Under the pieces are notes generated by a model that did no database searches, was not told the origin of the DNA, and saw nothing but the letters and a program-made list of their open reading frames with translations. A stretch of DNA of 64,000 bases, from assembly GCF_018991925.1 (NCBI RefSeq), contig NW_024748870.1:2583030-2647029 (forward strand). The letters run 5' to 3'. Shown piece after piece: positions 11,126 to 24,200 of this stretch (positions within the stretch are counted from its first letter, which is position 1; the number at the start of each line of letters is the position of its first letter). The stretch comes from Homarus americanus. Its lineage: Eukaryota; Arthropoda; Malacostraca; Decapoda; Nephropidae. Both the position numbers and the translations under genes were made by a program.

Positions 11126-13918
11126 TCACGGCCAAGGTGAAGGACAGTGGGGTAGCAGTAGGGCGGCCACACAAACAACATAGTATTACATAACCCTGAA
11201 CCTCTCATGATCACTGATTAAATCTACTGTCTGTACATTTAAGAGCTAATTTTTGCTGACGATTTGTAATAAACTGTTGAAATGAAATCACGAAGAGAGC
11301 GACGCATATAACAGGGGCCAGGGGGTCAACAGCCTAGGAAATGGGGAAGGCTGGAAGTGTCTTGTTCACGTTGAAGGAGGAACTATGACCACGGAGAAAA
11401 AGCTTCTATAATAAAAGTCTTGGTTTATTAAGTATTGTTATTCACACTCAGTACACGTAAATATCATTGGATATTAAAGTGTGAATGAACAATTACGTTA
11501 GATTAGCATTAGGGCGATTAATCTTTAAGTCAAATAAGCTGGGGTGGAGATTCTTCAGGTAATCCCAAATTATCACTAAACGTTCGTAAATGTAACTGCT
11601 GATCATTTAAAGTTGTTAACTACATGGACAAAGGTTTAAGAATTCAATTACATGAAGAGAATTTAGTTTTACCACATACAATACTGTACTACAAGACAAC
11701 TTACGAGTTTAAGTGGAGTAACCGATGTAAGCAGAATATTATCCTCTTCTCCTTGACTGAAGCAAGTGACTGTTACTGCCAGCTCCTCCCGGCCGCTTTA
11801 TATCTCCTCTCCTGACTCACTTCACCTCCAACCTAATTTTGGCGAGAAGTAATATTAGCGTCCGTGTATACATTTCAATATCGACCTAATGTCATTTCAT
11901 CAGGAATAACTATAATGAAACTATGATTAACTGAGTATTATTATCATATCCAAGCAATTATCTTATGTCCGTATATTCAATTTCGTGTCCATAAGTTGTA
12001 CTGCCTTCCGCTAAATACTGAACTCGTGTTCTCAGAATGGAGGGATGACTCGGTGGTGACGTACTGAAGGTTCTCGTCGGTGATTGGTGGAAGTGTCCTT
12101 AGTGGGCAGTCACACTTCCGGTCATCCTGTCAGGTCAATTTCTGAAAAAAAAAGAAAAGCGCAAAATCCGAGTCATTGCTTTCCTTTTATTTTTATTCTT
12201 CATCGTAACTTTATGTACTTTGAGAAGGTGAAGTTACGGCCCTAGCAGTATATTATTATTATTGAATTCTAGGATGCGTCAGGTAGTTCCGTGGGGGTAG
12301 TATAAACAAGATTTGGTAATTTCGCTGGCAATTGGCTTAACTGGTGTCCTGGTACAGTACGAATCCTACAAATACTGCTATGAATACTACTACTACTACT
12401 GCCGCTACCACTACTATTACTACTAAAAATAACTTTGACAACAAAAAGTAATAATGGACAAAATTGATTGTATAAAATATTTTAGACATGCACAATTAGT
12501 TCCATCCAACACTACTATAATAAAAATAATAACTAGACAGTCCTCATAGGTGTTAAGAAGATGAATTTATCAAAACATTTAATAGGTTTCTTTGCAATAC
12601 AGTATCCGTCGAAAAATACTTTAGTCTGAATTGTCTGAACATTTTCTTTGCGGTTCTTGCGGTAAACGTCAGCGGGCGACACTACCACCCCCTTTGTCAC
12701 CATTCATTCAGTTTATATACTATAGAAGAACAAGGGGGTGATTTTATATACTTCTCGTGGATGATTAAATTGGGTTAGTTTAGATTAAATTCCGTTATGC
12801 GAAGTTAAATTAGGTTAAGTTAGGTTAATGTTATGTTAAATTAGGTTAAGTTTGGTTAGGTTTGATTAAGTCATGTTAACTTTAGGGTGAACTCATCAGG
12901 TGAAATAAACTGGGTGTCTAATATTCATGAGGTCTACATTTCCTTTGTCATGAGTGAAGTTTCGAAGGCATGAAGAGAAACACAGGGTCCTGACTCCTAA
13001 GGCGTTAGTGCTTCGTGGCCTTGATGGAGCGGCCGCTGTCCTCACCTGCACCACCTCCCCAGGCGGGCGAGCGCAGCATGATGTCTGTTACTCACCAATA
13101 CTGTTCCCAACTGTTGTGTGGTAGAAGATACTTGAATACATTACCATGCTAATTTCGACTGTGATAATTGATTAAAGTATAAATTAATCAATACAGGTTT
13201 CAAATATTTATCTATCATAAAGACATAATACATCGGGAATTATTTATTTATTATAATTCTCTCCATCAACTGTCAAATAATGGGGTTTCCCTATTCTTAT
13301 ATTCTTATGTGAGACAACACCACCACTTTGGATCTTACGGTGTGGTGTAGGATGGGTTACGTTACACTTGAGTCATTACTGGATACTGACTGGACTAGAT
13401 AACCATAAACACAGGATCTTTCGGAAATCGCTTAGTCGTCTGCATTCCATGAAGCGTGTGAGAAGGAGGAGGTGCTTTACTAGTAACTGCTAGGATTCTT
13501 GGGTCCTGGGTTAGCGGGAGTTTCCTTTATCCACACAACTTTGAAATTTGGAAATATTTTTAACGTATAGGGGAAGAGATTGTTATGGTTTAATTTATTA
13601 TCACGTCAAAATAGTCATAGCAAGTACAGTAGTGGTATACAGTTCGTTTAAGATACAGCACACTGCCCTCTTGCAAATATACTATGAACAATGCTACACT
13701 GCCGCTATGAACAAAATGAGTAAAAAAAAAAAATATATAATTTTTTTTACAAACACCTTACTAGTGTCAAACTTTCAGCTTCTTAACTCCATAAGCGACT
13801 ATAGTTAGATATTGCTTGGACAACTAAGACAAATAATCAGAGTAATTACTAAATCCTTGGGCTACACACTTAGCGCGGCACCCTGAGTCTGACTAGAAGA
13901 GAGACGATGTACAATTTT
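11126..13918. other. Intergenic or 5' flank, no exon confirmed
   Basis: No convincing coding exon. Noted items: a minus-strand TATAAA at 11798-11803, a CCAAT-type GATTGGTGG near 12085, and a short GC-rich block with a NotI site (GCGGCCGC) at 13025-13100. On the minus strand that block reads ATG CTG CGC TCG.. up to a GTGAGG donor. Any of these could belong to the 5' end of the secreted-protein gene, but nothing ties them together. CR1-tail-like TTCTTATATTCTTATG occurs near 13290. Confidence 0.35.
11798..11803 (-). promoter_or_regulatory. Candidate TATA box
   Basis: Minus-strand GGATATAAAGC with a TCACT initiator-like motif about 35 bases downstream. Correct strand for the secreted-protein gene, whose ATG is preceded by an intron acceptor, but about 1.9 kb away and without a confirmed exon. 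Confidence 0.2.
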
Positions 13919-13932
13919 TATTTTTATTATTT

Positions 13933-13996
<64 letters not shown>

Positions 13997-14040
13997 TATT
14001 ACTATTATTATTACTACTACTACTACTACTCCTACTACTA
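13919..14040. repeat. (ATT)n/(ACT)n microsatellite
   Basis: Pure ATT runs grading into ACT repeats. It borders the fold-back repeat family that starts at 14061. Confidence 0.95.
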
Positions 14041-14060
14041 TTTTTTCTTTTGATATTTGG

Positions 14061-14480
14061 CCTCCAGCCTCCCCCAATAGCCACACCTTCGCCGCCATTT
14101 TATTACCTTGATATTAAATATCCTAATGCATAAGTAGCTATCCTATCTGTGTTGAATTATTTGAGCAGCAGATCTATGCGGCATTCGGTGACTGTAGCCT
14201 CATAGTCAATATTTGCAGCAGTTGTCGGCATTGGGGCAGAAGCTCTCGTTCCCCTGAGGCAGAGCAAAGCCGACCGAAGGAGAAAGACAGTCGACATCTC
14301 ATCCAGGCTGTAACATAACTTCTGGGCTGCTGCTTCTGTTGTGAACACTAGAGGAGTGAAGCTGCCTTGATCAACGTTTTGAATTCTCTCCCCTTATGCC
14401 CTTCTCTTGTCGTTCTCGTTCCTCCTATGTGTAGCATCGAGAGCTAAGTTATGGTGACATGCGGCCATGGGATCAAACTA
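14061..14480 (+). repeat. Fold-back repeat family, single-arm copy
   Basis: Starts GGCCTCCAGCCTCCCCCAAT, continues through TTGCCGCCATTTTATTACC-type sequence, CGTTCCCCTGAGGCAGAGCA and GTGAACACTAGAGGAGTG, and ends near CATGCGGCCATGGGATCAAA. The same blocks make up the palindromic element at 46653-47295. No coding capacity recognised. Confidence 0.75.
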
Positions 14481-14520
14481 CTACTACTATTATTATTATA
14501 TTATTATTATTATTATTATT

Positions 14521-15045
14521 AATATGGATCACCTGAAAAATCGTCGCCCCAGAATGTCCACCTGAAGAATTGTCACCCCGGGATATCCCACCTGAAGAAT
14601 CGTCACCCCAGCCTGCTCCACCTGAAGAATCGTCGCCCCAGCCCAGTGAATATAATTTGTATAATTAGGATAACATAAATATATTCCTTTGTGTTATGCT
14701 TCTTTATTGTGATGCATATTACAAAGGGTACTGAACAGCAATGTGTTGACATAAAATTTCCAGAGGATTATCAGAAAAAAGATCATTCCATATGAATGTA
14801 ACTCTTGTTCTTGTTCCAATGATTCAATCGTTTGTGTGTGCACACCAGTATTCACATCAACAAAATTGACTAAAAATTTTTGAGCCCACTCACTATTATA
14901 TAGTCCTCCTACCTGACTGGAGGGTCCTGATCCCAACTGAAGAATTGTCACCCCAGGTGTTGCCACCTGAAGAATCGTCGCCCCAGGATATCCCACTTGA
15001 AGAATTGTCGCCCTGCCGGACTCTGGGGCGACGATTCTTCAGGTG
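14521..15045. repeat. Repeats of the CACCTGAAGAATCGTCGCCC motif
   Basis: Several roughly 28-30 bp units CACCTGAAGAATCGTCRCCCCAG, plus one inverted unit near 15020-15045, separated by unique AT-rich sequence at 14650-14930. Diverged single copies occur at 52810-52955 and 56545-56570. Confidence 0.7.
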
Positions 15046-15542
15046 ATTTATTATTATTATTATTATTATTATTTTAAGGGTAAGGCTTTTATAAGAATGA
15101 AACCAGGTAGGACTGAGTTTAAGCACACCTGTAGGCCCATACCCAAGGGAGATAAATTCTGGGACAGGTACAGGAGGGGTGACTCAGGTCAACTTTAGCT
15201 GTGGTATGTTACCTCCTCACCCCCCTCCCCCACCCCATCACCTTGGGGCGGGGGGGGGGGGTAAGGTACATTACAAGTGCGGGTGTACTTGTAGCGTGAC
15301 GTAGCAGAAAAGCTGTTGTATTGCCGTGGGGTCTCAGGGGAGGGCGCGGGCACACACGCATACACACACGCACGTCTCTATTTGAATCTCATTGTACTGA
15401 AAGTGTCGACACGATGATGACTCACTCACTCCCTCACTGACTCACTCAACCATCATGAGCCGGACGCATCAATGAAAGGACCACTGAAGCTAAGAGTACT
15501 GTACCGACATTTTCTCGAATTGCTTTACTGTTTACCAATGTT
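15046..15542. other. Stretch without a gene
   Basis: (ATT)n at 15048-15073, a long G run near 15246, and a CACACACG-rich patch near 15350. No supported feature. Confidence 0.5.
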
Positions 15543-15592
15543 GGTATACCTGTACTGTCTAGGTATATTGTTTGTATACCTGTACTGTCTAG
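15543..15592. repeat. Left part of a 30-bp minisatellite split by LINE insertion
   Basis: Units TATACCTGTACTGTCTAGGT + ATATTGTTTG. The same unit resumes at 18645 on the other side of the LINE copies. Confidence 0.8.
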
Positions 15593-17365
15593 GAATAATG
15601 AGGTAAGGATAGCAAGGGAGGCGAAGACAAACCCCAAAGGATTCTATCAAATGTATCAAATTAAAACACGAGAAAAGATTGGACCAATACGGTCAAATAC
15701 CTGCGAGCTAACCGATAATGACGGAGAAATGAGCAATAATCTGAATAAATATTTTTCAACAGTTTTCACCACCGAAAATTTAAACATGATACCCGAGGCA
15801 CCGACTCTATACAGAGATAGTGAAGAAAACAAATTAAGCGAGATAGTAGTGACTAGTAACGATGTTAGCAAGCAAATAGACAAACTAAAGCCTAATAAGT
15901 CACCTGGTCCCGATGAGATATTTGCCAGAGTATTAAAGGAATGTAAGGAAGAGCTTAGTATGGCCCTTAGCAAAGTTGTTTAACATGTCCTTAAAAACAG
16001 GTGTAGTACCAAAATCCTGGAGGATAGCGAATGTAATACCGATTTTCAAGAAGGGGGATAGATCACTATCCTCTAACTACCGCCCAATCAGTCTAACATC
16101 CGATTGATCAATGATTCCCAGCATGGCTTCACAAGCGGACGTTCTTGCCTAACTAATCTATTAACATTCTTTTCATCAGTTTTCGAATCAGTGGACGAGG
16201 GGCACAATTATGATGTGGTATATCTCGACTTTAGCAAAGCCTTCGACAGAGTCCCCCACGAAAGACTAATTAGAAAGGTAGAAGCTCATGGCATCAAAGG
16301 TGACATCCTTAAATGGATTAGGGCGTGGTTACAGGACAGGAAACAGCGAGTGAGCATTAACGGCACTAAGTCCCATTGGAGCAACGTCACAAGTGGAGTT
16401 CCCCAAGGCTCAGTACTTGGACCATTATTGTTTATTATATACATAAACGACATAGATATCGGCATAGACAGCAACATAAGTAAATTTGCTGATGATACTA
16501 AAATAGGACGTGTTATCAAATCTGACGAGGACTCGGCAAAACTACAGGAGGATCTAAACAAATTTTTCGAATGGTCTGAAAAATGGCAGATGAAATTCAA
16601 CATCGACAAATGTAAAGTACTCAGTATAGGAAATGTAAACAGGGAAACCAGATACCAGATGAACAAGGATGCCATAGAGAAATCCGACTGCGAGAGAGAT
16701 TTAGGAGTAATGATAAGTAGGAACCTTAAGCCAAGTAAACAATGTGTTTTTGCTCGTAACAAGGCTAATAAAGTACTTGGGTTCATACAAAGGAGTGTTA
16801 GTTACAAGACTAGCGAGGTCATCCTAAAACTGTATCTTGCTCTTGTGAGACCACACCTGGATTACGCAGTTCAGTTCTGGTCACCGTATTACAGAATGGA
16901 TATAGAATCCTTGGAAAGAATTCAGAGGAGAATGACAAGACTAATCCCGGGCATTAGGAACCTTGAGTATAGAGACAGGTTAAAGCATCTTAATCTGCAC
17001 TCCCTTGAGAGACGTAGAGCGAGGGGCGACCTGATAGAGGTGTATAAGTGGAAGGCAGGGCTAAACAAAGGGGACATTACAAAGGTACTCAAATTATCCA
17101 ACCAGGAGCGAACTCGTAACAATGGTTTTAAATTGGACAAATTTAGATTTAGGCGTGAAATAGGTAAACACTGGTTTGGAAACAGAGTAGTGGATGAATG
17201 GAACAAGTTACCAAATATCATCATTAACTCGAATATGCTGAATTGCTTCAAACATAGGTTGGATGCTCATATGAGCAATAGGGGTTGGGTGTAAACGGGA
17301 CTGCCCAGTATGGGCCAATAGGCCTGCTGCAGTTTCCTCCATTCTTATGTTCTTATGTTCTTAAA
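15593..17365 (+). mobile_element. CR1-like LINE, copy A, 5'-truncated
   Basis: Contains only the ORF2 reverse-transcriptase part and the 3' end. It closes with the conserved tail GGGCCAATAGGCCTGCTGCA and an 8-bp TTCTTATG repeat, the form of 3' end known for the CR1 clade. A frameshift near 15975 and a small deletion near 16105 break the frame. It is inserted in a minisatellite. Confidence 0.9.
15651..17294 (+). pseudogene. Reverse transcriptase of LINE copy A (broken ORF2)
   Basis: Segments 15601-15983, about 15980-16105 and 16104-17294 are successive parts of one protein in different frames. The first carries the RT N-terminus (KPNKSPGPDEIFARVLKE). The second carries VIPIFKKGD and NYRPISLTS. 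The third, 396 aa, carries [27 protein letters not shown] and the catalytic SKFADDTK box, then the thumb and C-terminal region. The FADD aspartates are intact here. The endonuclease and ORF1 are absent, so the copy cannot be autonomous. Confidence 0.9.
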
Positions 17366-18645
17366 TCACCTGGAGAAGCACTGATTGATCAATGATTCCC
17401 AGCATGGCTTCACAAGCGGACGTTCTTGTTTAACTAATCTATTAACATTCTTTTCATCAGTTTTCGAATAGGTGGACGAGGGGCACAATTATGATGTGGT
17501 ATATCTCGACTTTAGCAAAGCCTTCGACAGAGTCCCCCACGAAAGACTAATTAGAAAGGTAGAAGCACATGGCATCAAAGGTAACATCCTTAAATGGATT
17601 AGGGCGTGGTTACAGGACAGGAAACAGAGAATGAGCATTAAAGGCACTAAGTCCCATTGGAGCAACGTCACTAGTGGAGTTCCCCAAGGCTCAGTACTTG
17701 GACCATTATTATTTATTATATACATAAACGACATAGATATCGGCATAGACAGCAACATAAGTAAATTTGCTGGTGACACTAAAATAGGACGTGTTATTAA
17801 ATCTGACGAGGACTCCGCAAAACTACAAGAAGATCTAAACAAATTTTTCGAATGGTCTGAAAAATGGCAGATGAAATTCAACGTGGACAAATGTAAAGTA
17901 CTCAGTATAGGAGATGTAAACAGGGAAACCAGATACCAGATGAACAACGATGCCATAGAGAAATCCAACTGCGAGAGAGATTTAGGAGTAATGATAAGCA
18001 GGAACCTTAAGCCAAGTAAACAATGTGTTTTTGCTTGTAACAAGGCTAATAAAGTACTTGGGTTCATACAAAGGAGTGTTAGTTACAAGACTAGCGAGGT
18101 AATCCTAAAACTGTATCTTGAGCTTGTGAGACCACACCTGGATTATGCAGTTCAGTTCTGGTCACCGTATTACAGAATGGATATAGAATCATTGGAAAGA
18201 ATTCAGAGGAGAATGACAAGACTAATCCCGGGCATTAGGAGCCTTGAGTATAGAGACAGGTTAAAGCATCTTAATTTGCACTCCCTCGAGAGACGTAGAG
18301 CGAGGGGCGACCTGATAGAGGTGTATAAGTGGAAGGCAGGGCTAAACAAAGGGGACATTACAAAGGTACTCAAACTATCCAACCAGGAGCGAACTCGTAA
18401 CAATGGTTTTAAATTAGACAAATTTAGATTTAGGCGTGAAATAGGTAAACACTGGTTTGGAAACAGAGTAGTGGATGAATGGAACAAGTTACCAAATATC
18501 ATCATTAACTCGAATACGCTGAATAGCTTCAAACATAGGTTGGATGCTTATATGAGCAATAGGGATTGGGTGTAAACGGGACTGCCCAGTATGGGCCAAT
18601 AGGCCTGCTGCAGTTTCCTCCATTCTTATGTTCTTATGTTCTTAT
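17366..18645 (+). mobile_element. CR1-like LINE, copy B, abutting copy A
   Basis: Begins immediately after the TTCTTATG tail of copy A and ends with its own identical 3' tail. It is very similar to copy A from about 16105 onward. Copy B is 5'-truncated close to the point where copy A has its deletion. Confidence 0.9.
17472..18575 (+). pseudogene. Reverse transcriptase of LINE copy B, catalytic Asp lost
   Basis: A 367-aa frame with [13 protein letters not shown] and [14 protein letters not shown], but the catalytic box reads SKFAGDTK, where copy A has SKFADDTK. The first aspartate of the pair is replaced by Gly. An in-frame TAG just upstream (CGAATAGGTGG against CGAATCAGTGG in copy A) also closes the frame. 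A dead copy. Confidence 0.9.
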
Positions 18646-18945
18646 GTATACCTATACTGTCTAGGTATATTGTTTGTTTACCTGTACTGTATAGGTATAT
18701 TGTTTGTATACCTGTATTGTCTAGGTATATTGTTTGTATACCTGTAGTGTCTAGATATATTGTTTGTATACCTGTACTGTCTGGGTACACTATACCTGCA
18801 CTGTCTAGGTACACTATATACCTATACTAAGTACATTGTATACCTGCACTGTCTAGGTACTGTACATTGTATACCTGCATTGCCTATATACACACTAAAT
18901 CAATTGTAAACGTGGATGGAAAATGAATAAATATCTATCTATAAG
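18645..18945. repeat. Right part of the 30-bp minisatellite
   Basis: Seven or so diverging units of the same TATACCTGTACTGTCTAGGT repeat seen at 15543, decaying into GTATACCTGCATTGCC and ending near GAATAAATATCT. A similar terminal block occurs at 45330-45425. Confidence 0.8.
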
Positions 18946-18977
18946 TAACGTATTGTTCTAAAGGATCAGTTACTGTA

Positions 18978-19065
18978 GGTAGTAGGCAGCTACCAAACAG
19001 GGAGGTACTACTGCCTGGGAAGATATCGGAAGCATAATGTGTTGTCTAGTGGTAGATCCTGCTGC
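18978..19065 (+). repeat. Dispersed repeat family R1, partial copy 3
   Basis: Matches the start of the 35405 copy: GCTACCAAACAGGGAGGTAC, GGAAGCATAATGTGTTGTCT and GGTAGATCCTGCTGCAATAT, then runs into a GTGGT microsatellite. Confidence 0.8.
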
Positions 19066-19320
19066 AATATGTGGTGGTGTGGTGTTGGTGTGTTGTGGTA
19101 ATGTGTGTTGTGGTATTGCTGTGTTATGGTGGTGTTGCTGTGTTGTGGTGTTGTGGTGGTGTTGTGGCGTTGTTGCTGTGTTGTGGTGGTGGTGTTGCTG
19201 TGTTGTGGTGGTATTGCTGTGTTATGGTGGTGTTGCTGTGTTGTGGTGTTGTGGTGGTGTTATGGCGTTGTTGCTGCGTTGTGGTGTTGCTGCTGTGTTA
19301 TGGTGGTGGTATGTTGTGAG
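19066..19320. repeat. GTTGTGGTGGT microsatellite
   Basis: Low-complexity TGTTGTGGTGGTGTTGCTG repeats. Open frames here are compositional. Confidence 0.9.
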
Positions 19321-19639
19321 TTTACAATGACGTCACCAAGATATGACTAGGGTGGATTAACAGTGGCGTCACCAAGATAACACAGGGGATAGAGATTAGC
19401 GGTTCCTGTAAACAACTAGAGTTATCAAGATGACCAACATCACACTGGACATAGACAATCAGCTTTCTTCACCGAGGAAAAAAACCCAACAGCTGCTTAT
19501 AACAACCTGTCAACACCTTATCAGATCACTTGAAGAATATACACCCTATACTAATTCACTTTATGGCTAAACACCCTAACCCTGTCTGGGGTAACGTGGA
19601 TAGGTTAGGTTATGGTTGATCAGGTTAAGTTAGGTTACC

Positions 19640-19925
19640 GGCCATGGTGTGTACTGGTGAGAGTGTGTACTGGCCAAGGTGTGTACTGGCTAAGGTGTGT
19701 ACTGGCCAGTGTGTGTACTGAGCAGGATGTGTACTGGCCAGGGTGTGTACTGGCCAGGGTGTGTACTGAGCAGGATGTGTACTGGCCAGGGTGTGTACTG
19801 AGCAGGGTGTGTACTGGCCAAGGTGTGTACTGGCCAAGGTGTGTACTGGCCAAGGTGTGTACTGGCCAAGGTATGTACTGGCCAGGGTGTGTACTGAGCA
19901 GGATGTGTACCGGGCAGGATGTGTA
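19640..19925. repeat. 16-bp minisatellite
   Basis: About 18 copies of GTGTGTACTGGCCAAG with GGCCAGG and GAGCAGGA variants. Confidence 0.9.
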
Positions 19926-20647
19926 CCGGTGGCAATAACAAGGAGGGTTGAAGAGCCTTTGTTTGGATGCGTCATAGTGTCTTGTAGCGGATGTTTTAAG
20001 GAATGACCGCCCGCCACCTACACACACGTGACTAAAATTCGCTCAGGTAAGTTATAAAAGTCTTAATAATCGAGCCTTACACACCATACACACATAAGAC
20101 TTTACCACATTACTACCACAAGATGATAAATATGTTAACCTGTTGATAAACTCTCTATACAAGACACTGTGTAAAGGTTACGTTGAAGTTTGTTAGTGAG
20201 AAATAACTCCCTTGTTATTCCTTTGTTACTGCTGGAGGAAAGATTAGGTTAGGTTGACTCATAGTTGACTTAGGAAATGTGTCCAGTATCTAAAGGTTAG
20301 GTTTGGTTTGAAGGATCCAGGTACTAGGATAAATTTTGTTTTGGAGAGAGAGAGAGAGAGAGAGAGATAAGAATTGGACATGTTATCTGAGGTAGTGATT
20401 GAATAGGGAAATTGATAAAAATGACACACACACACGCCATCTACTATTTCAGGGAATGTTGTGTGTGTGTGTGTGTGTGTGCGTGATAAAGTTCATACGA
20501 GACAATAAAGTAATGTGAGATGATCACAGTTCATTGTGCAGCTGTTTCGGTGTTGTCGTGACCTAAACACTAAGGCAATTCTTACAACTAACTCTCTTAT
20601 CAACCAGTTATTTAGAGTAATAATAAAAATACTACAACTACTAGTAC

Positions 20648-20693
<46 letters not shown>

Positions 20694-20747
20694 TTCTAGG
20701 TAATTTATTAAACAGGAAGGAAGAATTAAAAAGTTTTACTCTATGCT
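19926..20747. other. Stretch without a gene
   Basis: Contains (GA)n at 20343-20368, (GT)n at 20460-20482 and (AAT)n at 20650-20693. No exon with splice sites was recognised. Confidence 0.5.
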
Positions 20748-21125
20748 AAAGTGATGGTGATAGTGAAGGTGATGGTGATAGTGAAGGTGATAGTGAAGGT
20801 GATAGTGAAGGTGATAGTGCAGGTGATGATGATAGTGAAGGTGATGGCGATAGTGAAGGTGATGGTGATAGTGAAGGTGATAGTGAAGGTGATGGCGATA
20901 GTGAAGGTGATGGTGATAGTGAAGGTGATAGTGAAGGTGATGGCGATAGTGAAGGTGATGGTGATAGTGAAGGTGATAGTGAAGGTGATGGTGATAGTGA
21001 AGGTGATAGTGAAGGTGATGGTGATAGTGAAGGTGATAGTGCAGGTGATGATGATAGTGAAGGTGATAGTGAAGGTGATGATGATAGTGAAGGTGATAGT
21101 GAAGGTGATGGTGATAATGGTGAAA
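20748..21125. repeat. 12/18-bp minisatellite
   Basis: Units GATAGTGAAGGT and GATGGTGATAGTGAAGGT alternate in a regular pattern, with GATGGC and GATGAT variants. All frames on both strands stay open because the units are multiples of 3. Confidence 0.9.
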
Positions 21126-21269
21126 TAACAGCCGGATACACTTACCCACAATCCCACACTCACCACAAATGCTGTTGTTGTTGCCGACTGCTTAAATTAA
21201 GTTGATAAAGCAGGTCGCGTCTGGCATCCGTTCTCATGTGACTAAACGCTGACCAGTACGCAACTCTGC

Positions 21270-24200
21270 CTGTATGATAGTATGAACCTGTATGAGGGTA
21301 TGAACCTGTATGAGAGTATGAACCTGTATGAGAGTATGAATCTGTATGAGGGTATGAACCTGTATGAGGGTATGAACCTGTATGAGGGTATGAACCTGTA
21401 TGAGAGTATGAATCTGTATGAGGGTATGAACCTGTATGAGAGTATGAACCTGTATGGGGGTATGAACCTGTATGAGGGTATGAACCTGTATGAGGGTATG
21501 AACCTGTATGGGGGTATGAACCTGTATGAGGGTATGAACCTGTATGATAGTATGAATCTGTATGAGAGTATGAATCTGTATGAGGGTATGAACCTGTATG
21601 AGGGTATGAACCTGTATGAGGGTATGAATCTGTATGAGGGTATGAATCTGTATGAGGGTATGAATCTGTATGAGGGTATGAATCTGTATGAGAGTATGAA
21701 CCTGTATGAGGGTATGAACCTGTATGAGAGTATGAATCTGTATGAGGGTATGAATCTGTATGAGAGTATGAATCTGTATGAGAGTATGAACCTGTATGAG
21801 GGTATGAACCTGTATGATAGTATGAACCTGTATGAGGGTATGAATCTGTATGAGGGTATGAATCTGTATGAGAGTATGAACCTGTATGAGGGTATGAACC
21901 TGTATGAGGGTATGAATCTGTATGAGAGTATGAACCTGTATGAGAGTATGAACCTGTATGAGGGTATGAATCTGTATGAGGGTATGAATCTGTATGAGAG
22001 TATGAACCTGTATGAGGGTATGGACCTGTATGAGGGTATGAATCTGTATGAGGGTATGAATCTGTATGAGGGTATGAACCTGTATGAGAGTATGAACCTG
22101 TATGAGGGTATGAATCTGTATGAGGGTATGAACCTGTATGAGGGTATGAACCTGTATGAGAGTATGAATCTGTATGAGGGTATGAATCTGTATGAGAGTA
22201 TGAACCTGTATGAGGGTATGAACCTGTATGAGAGTATGAATCTGTATGAGGGTATGAATCTGTATGAGAGTATGAACCTGTATGAGGGTATGAACCTGTA
22301 TGAGAGTATGAATCTGTATGAGGGTATGAATCTGTATGAGGTATGAATCTGTATGAGGGTATGAATCTGTATGAGAGTATGAACCTGTATGAGGGGTATG
22401 AACCTGTATGGGGGTATGAATCTGTGTGAGTATGGTTCTGTATGAGTATGAACCTGTATGAGGGGTATGAACCTGAATATGAGGGTATAGTGTGAGGGTA
22501 TGAACCTGTATGAGGGTATGAATCTGTATGAGGTATGAACCTGTATGGGGAACAGACCTGTGAGAGTATAGACCTGTATGAGGTATGAACCTGTATGGGG
22601 TATGAATCTGTATGAAGAGTGTAGACCTGTATGAGAGTATAGACCTGTATGAGTGTAGACCTGTATGAGGTGAATCTGTATGAGGTATGAATCTGTATGA
22701 GAGTATGAGCCTGTATGAGGGGTATGGATCTGTATGAGTATGTGAACCTGTATGGGGGTGAACCTGTATGAGGGGTATGAACCTTGTATGAGGTATGAAT
22801 CTGTATGAGGTATGAACCTGTATGAGGGTATGAATCTGTATGAGAGTATGAACCTGTATGAGAGTATGAACCTGTATGAGGGTATGAATCTGTATGAGGG
22901 TATGAATCTGTATGAGAGTATGAACCTGTATGAGGGTATGAACCTGTATGAGGGTATGAATCTGTATGAGGGTATGAATCTGTATGAGGGTATGAACCTG
23001 TATGAGAGTATGAACCTGTATGAGGGTATGAATCTGTATGAGGGTATGAACCTGTATGAGGGTATGAACCTGTATGAGAGTATGAATCTGTATGAGGGTA
23101 TGAACCTGTATGAGAGTATGAACCTGTATGAGGGGTATGAATCTGTATGAGGAGTATGAACCTGTATGAGGGGTATAGTCTGTATGAGGTATGAACCTGT
23201 ATGAGGGTATGAACCTGTATGAAAGTATGAAGATCTGTATGAGGTATGAATCTGTATGAGAGTATGAACCTGTATAGCAGAAATTTATGAACCTGTATGA
23301 AGTATGAATCTGTATGAGGTGTTATGAATCTGTATGAGAGTATGAGTCTGTATGAAATTATGAACCTGTATGAGGTATGAACCTGTAGCAAGAGTATGAA
23401 TCTGTATGAGAATTATGAATCTGTATGAGAGTATGAACCTGTATGAGGGTATGAACCTGTATGAGGGTATGAACCTGTAAGAGGGTATGAACCTGTATGA
23501 GGGTATGAACCTGTATGAGGGTATGAACCTGTATGAGAGTATGAATCTGTATGAGGGTATGAATCTGTATGAGAGTATGAACCTGTATGAGGGTATGAAC
23601 CTGTATGAGAGTATGAATCTGTATGAGGGTATGAATCTGTATGAGGGTATGAACCTGTATGAGGGTATGAACCTGTATGAGGGTATGAACCTGTATGAGA
23701 GTATGAATCTGTATGAGGGTATGAATCTGTATGAGAGTATGAACCTGTATGAGGGTATGAACCTGTATGAGGGTATGAACCTGTAAGAGGGTATGAACCT
23801 GTATGAGGGTATGAACCTGTATGAGGGTATGAACCTGTATGAGAGTATGAACCTGTATGGGGGCATGAACCTGTATGAGGGTATGAACCTGTAAGAGAGT
23901 ATGAACCTGTAAGAGAGTATGAATCTGTATGGGGGCATGAACCTGTATGAGGGTATGAACCTGTAAGAGAGTATGAACCTGTATGAGGGTATGAACCTGT
24001 ATGAGGGTATGAACCTGTAAGAGAGTATGAATCTGTATGGGGGCATGAACCTGTATGAGGGTATGAACCTGTAAGAGAGTATGAACCTGTATGAGGGTAT
24101 GAACCTGTATGAGGGTATGAACCTGTATGAGGGTATGAACCTGTATGAGGTATGAACCTGTATGAGGGTATGAACCTGTATGAGAGTATGAACCTGTAAG

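Noticed and set aside
21160..23391. 743-aa minus-strand ORF (HTGSYP repeats) and plus-strand MNLYEG ORFs up to 354 aa
   Set aside because: They lie inside an 18-bp tandem array. A unit divisible by 3 keeps frames open by itself. Several frames on both strands are open at once, and the indel-rich blocks end them arbitrarily.
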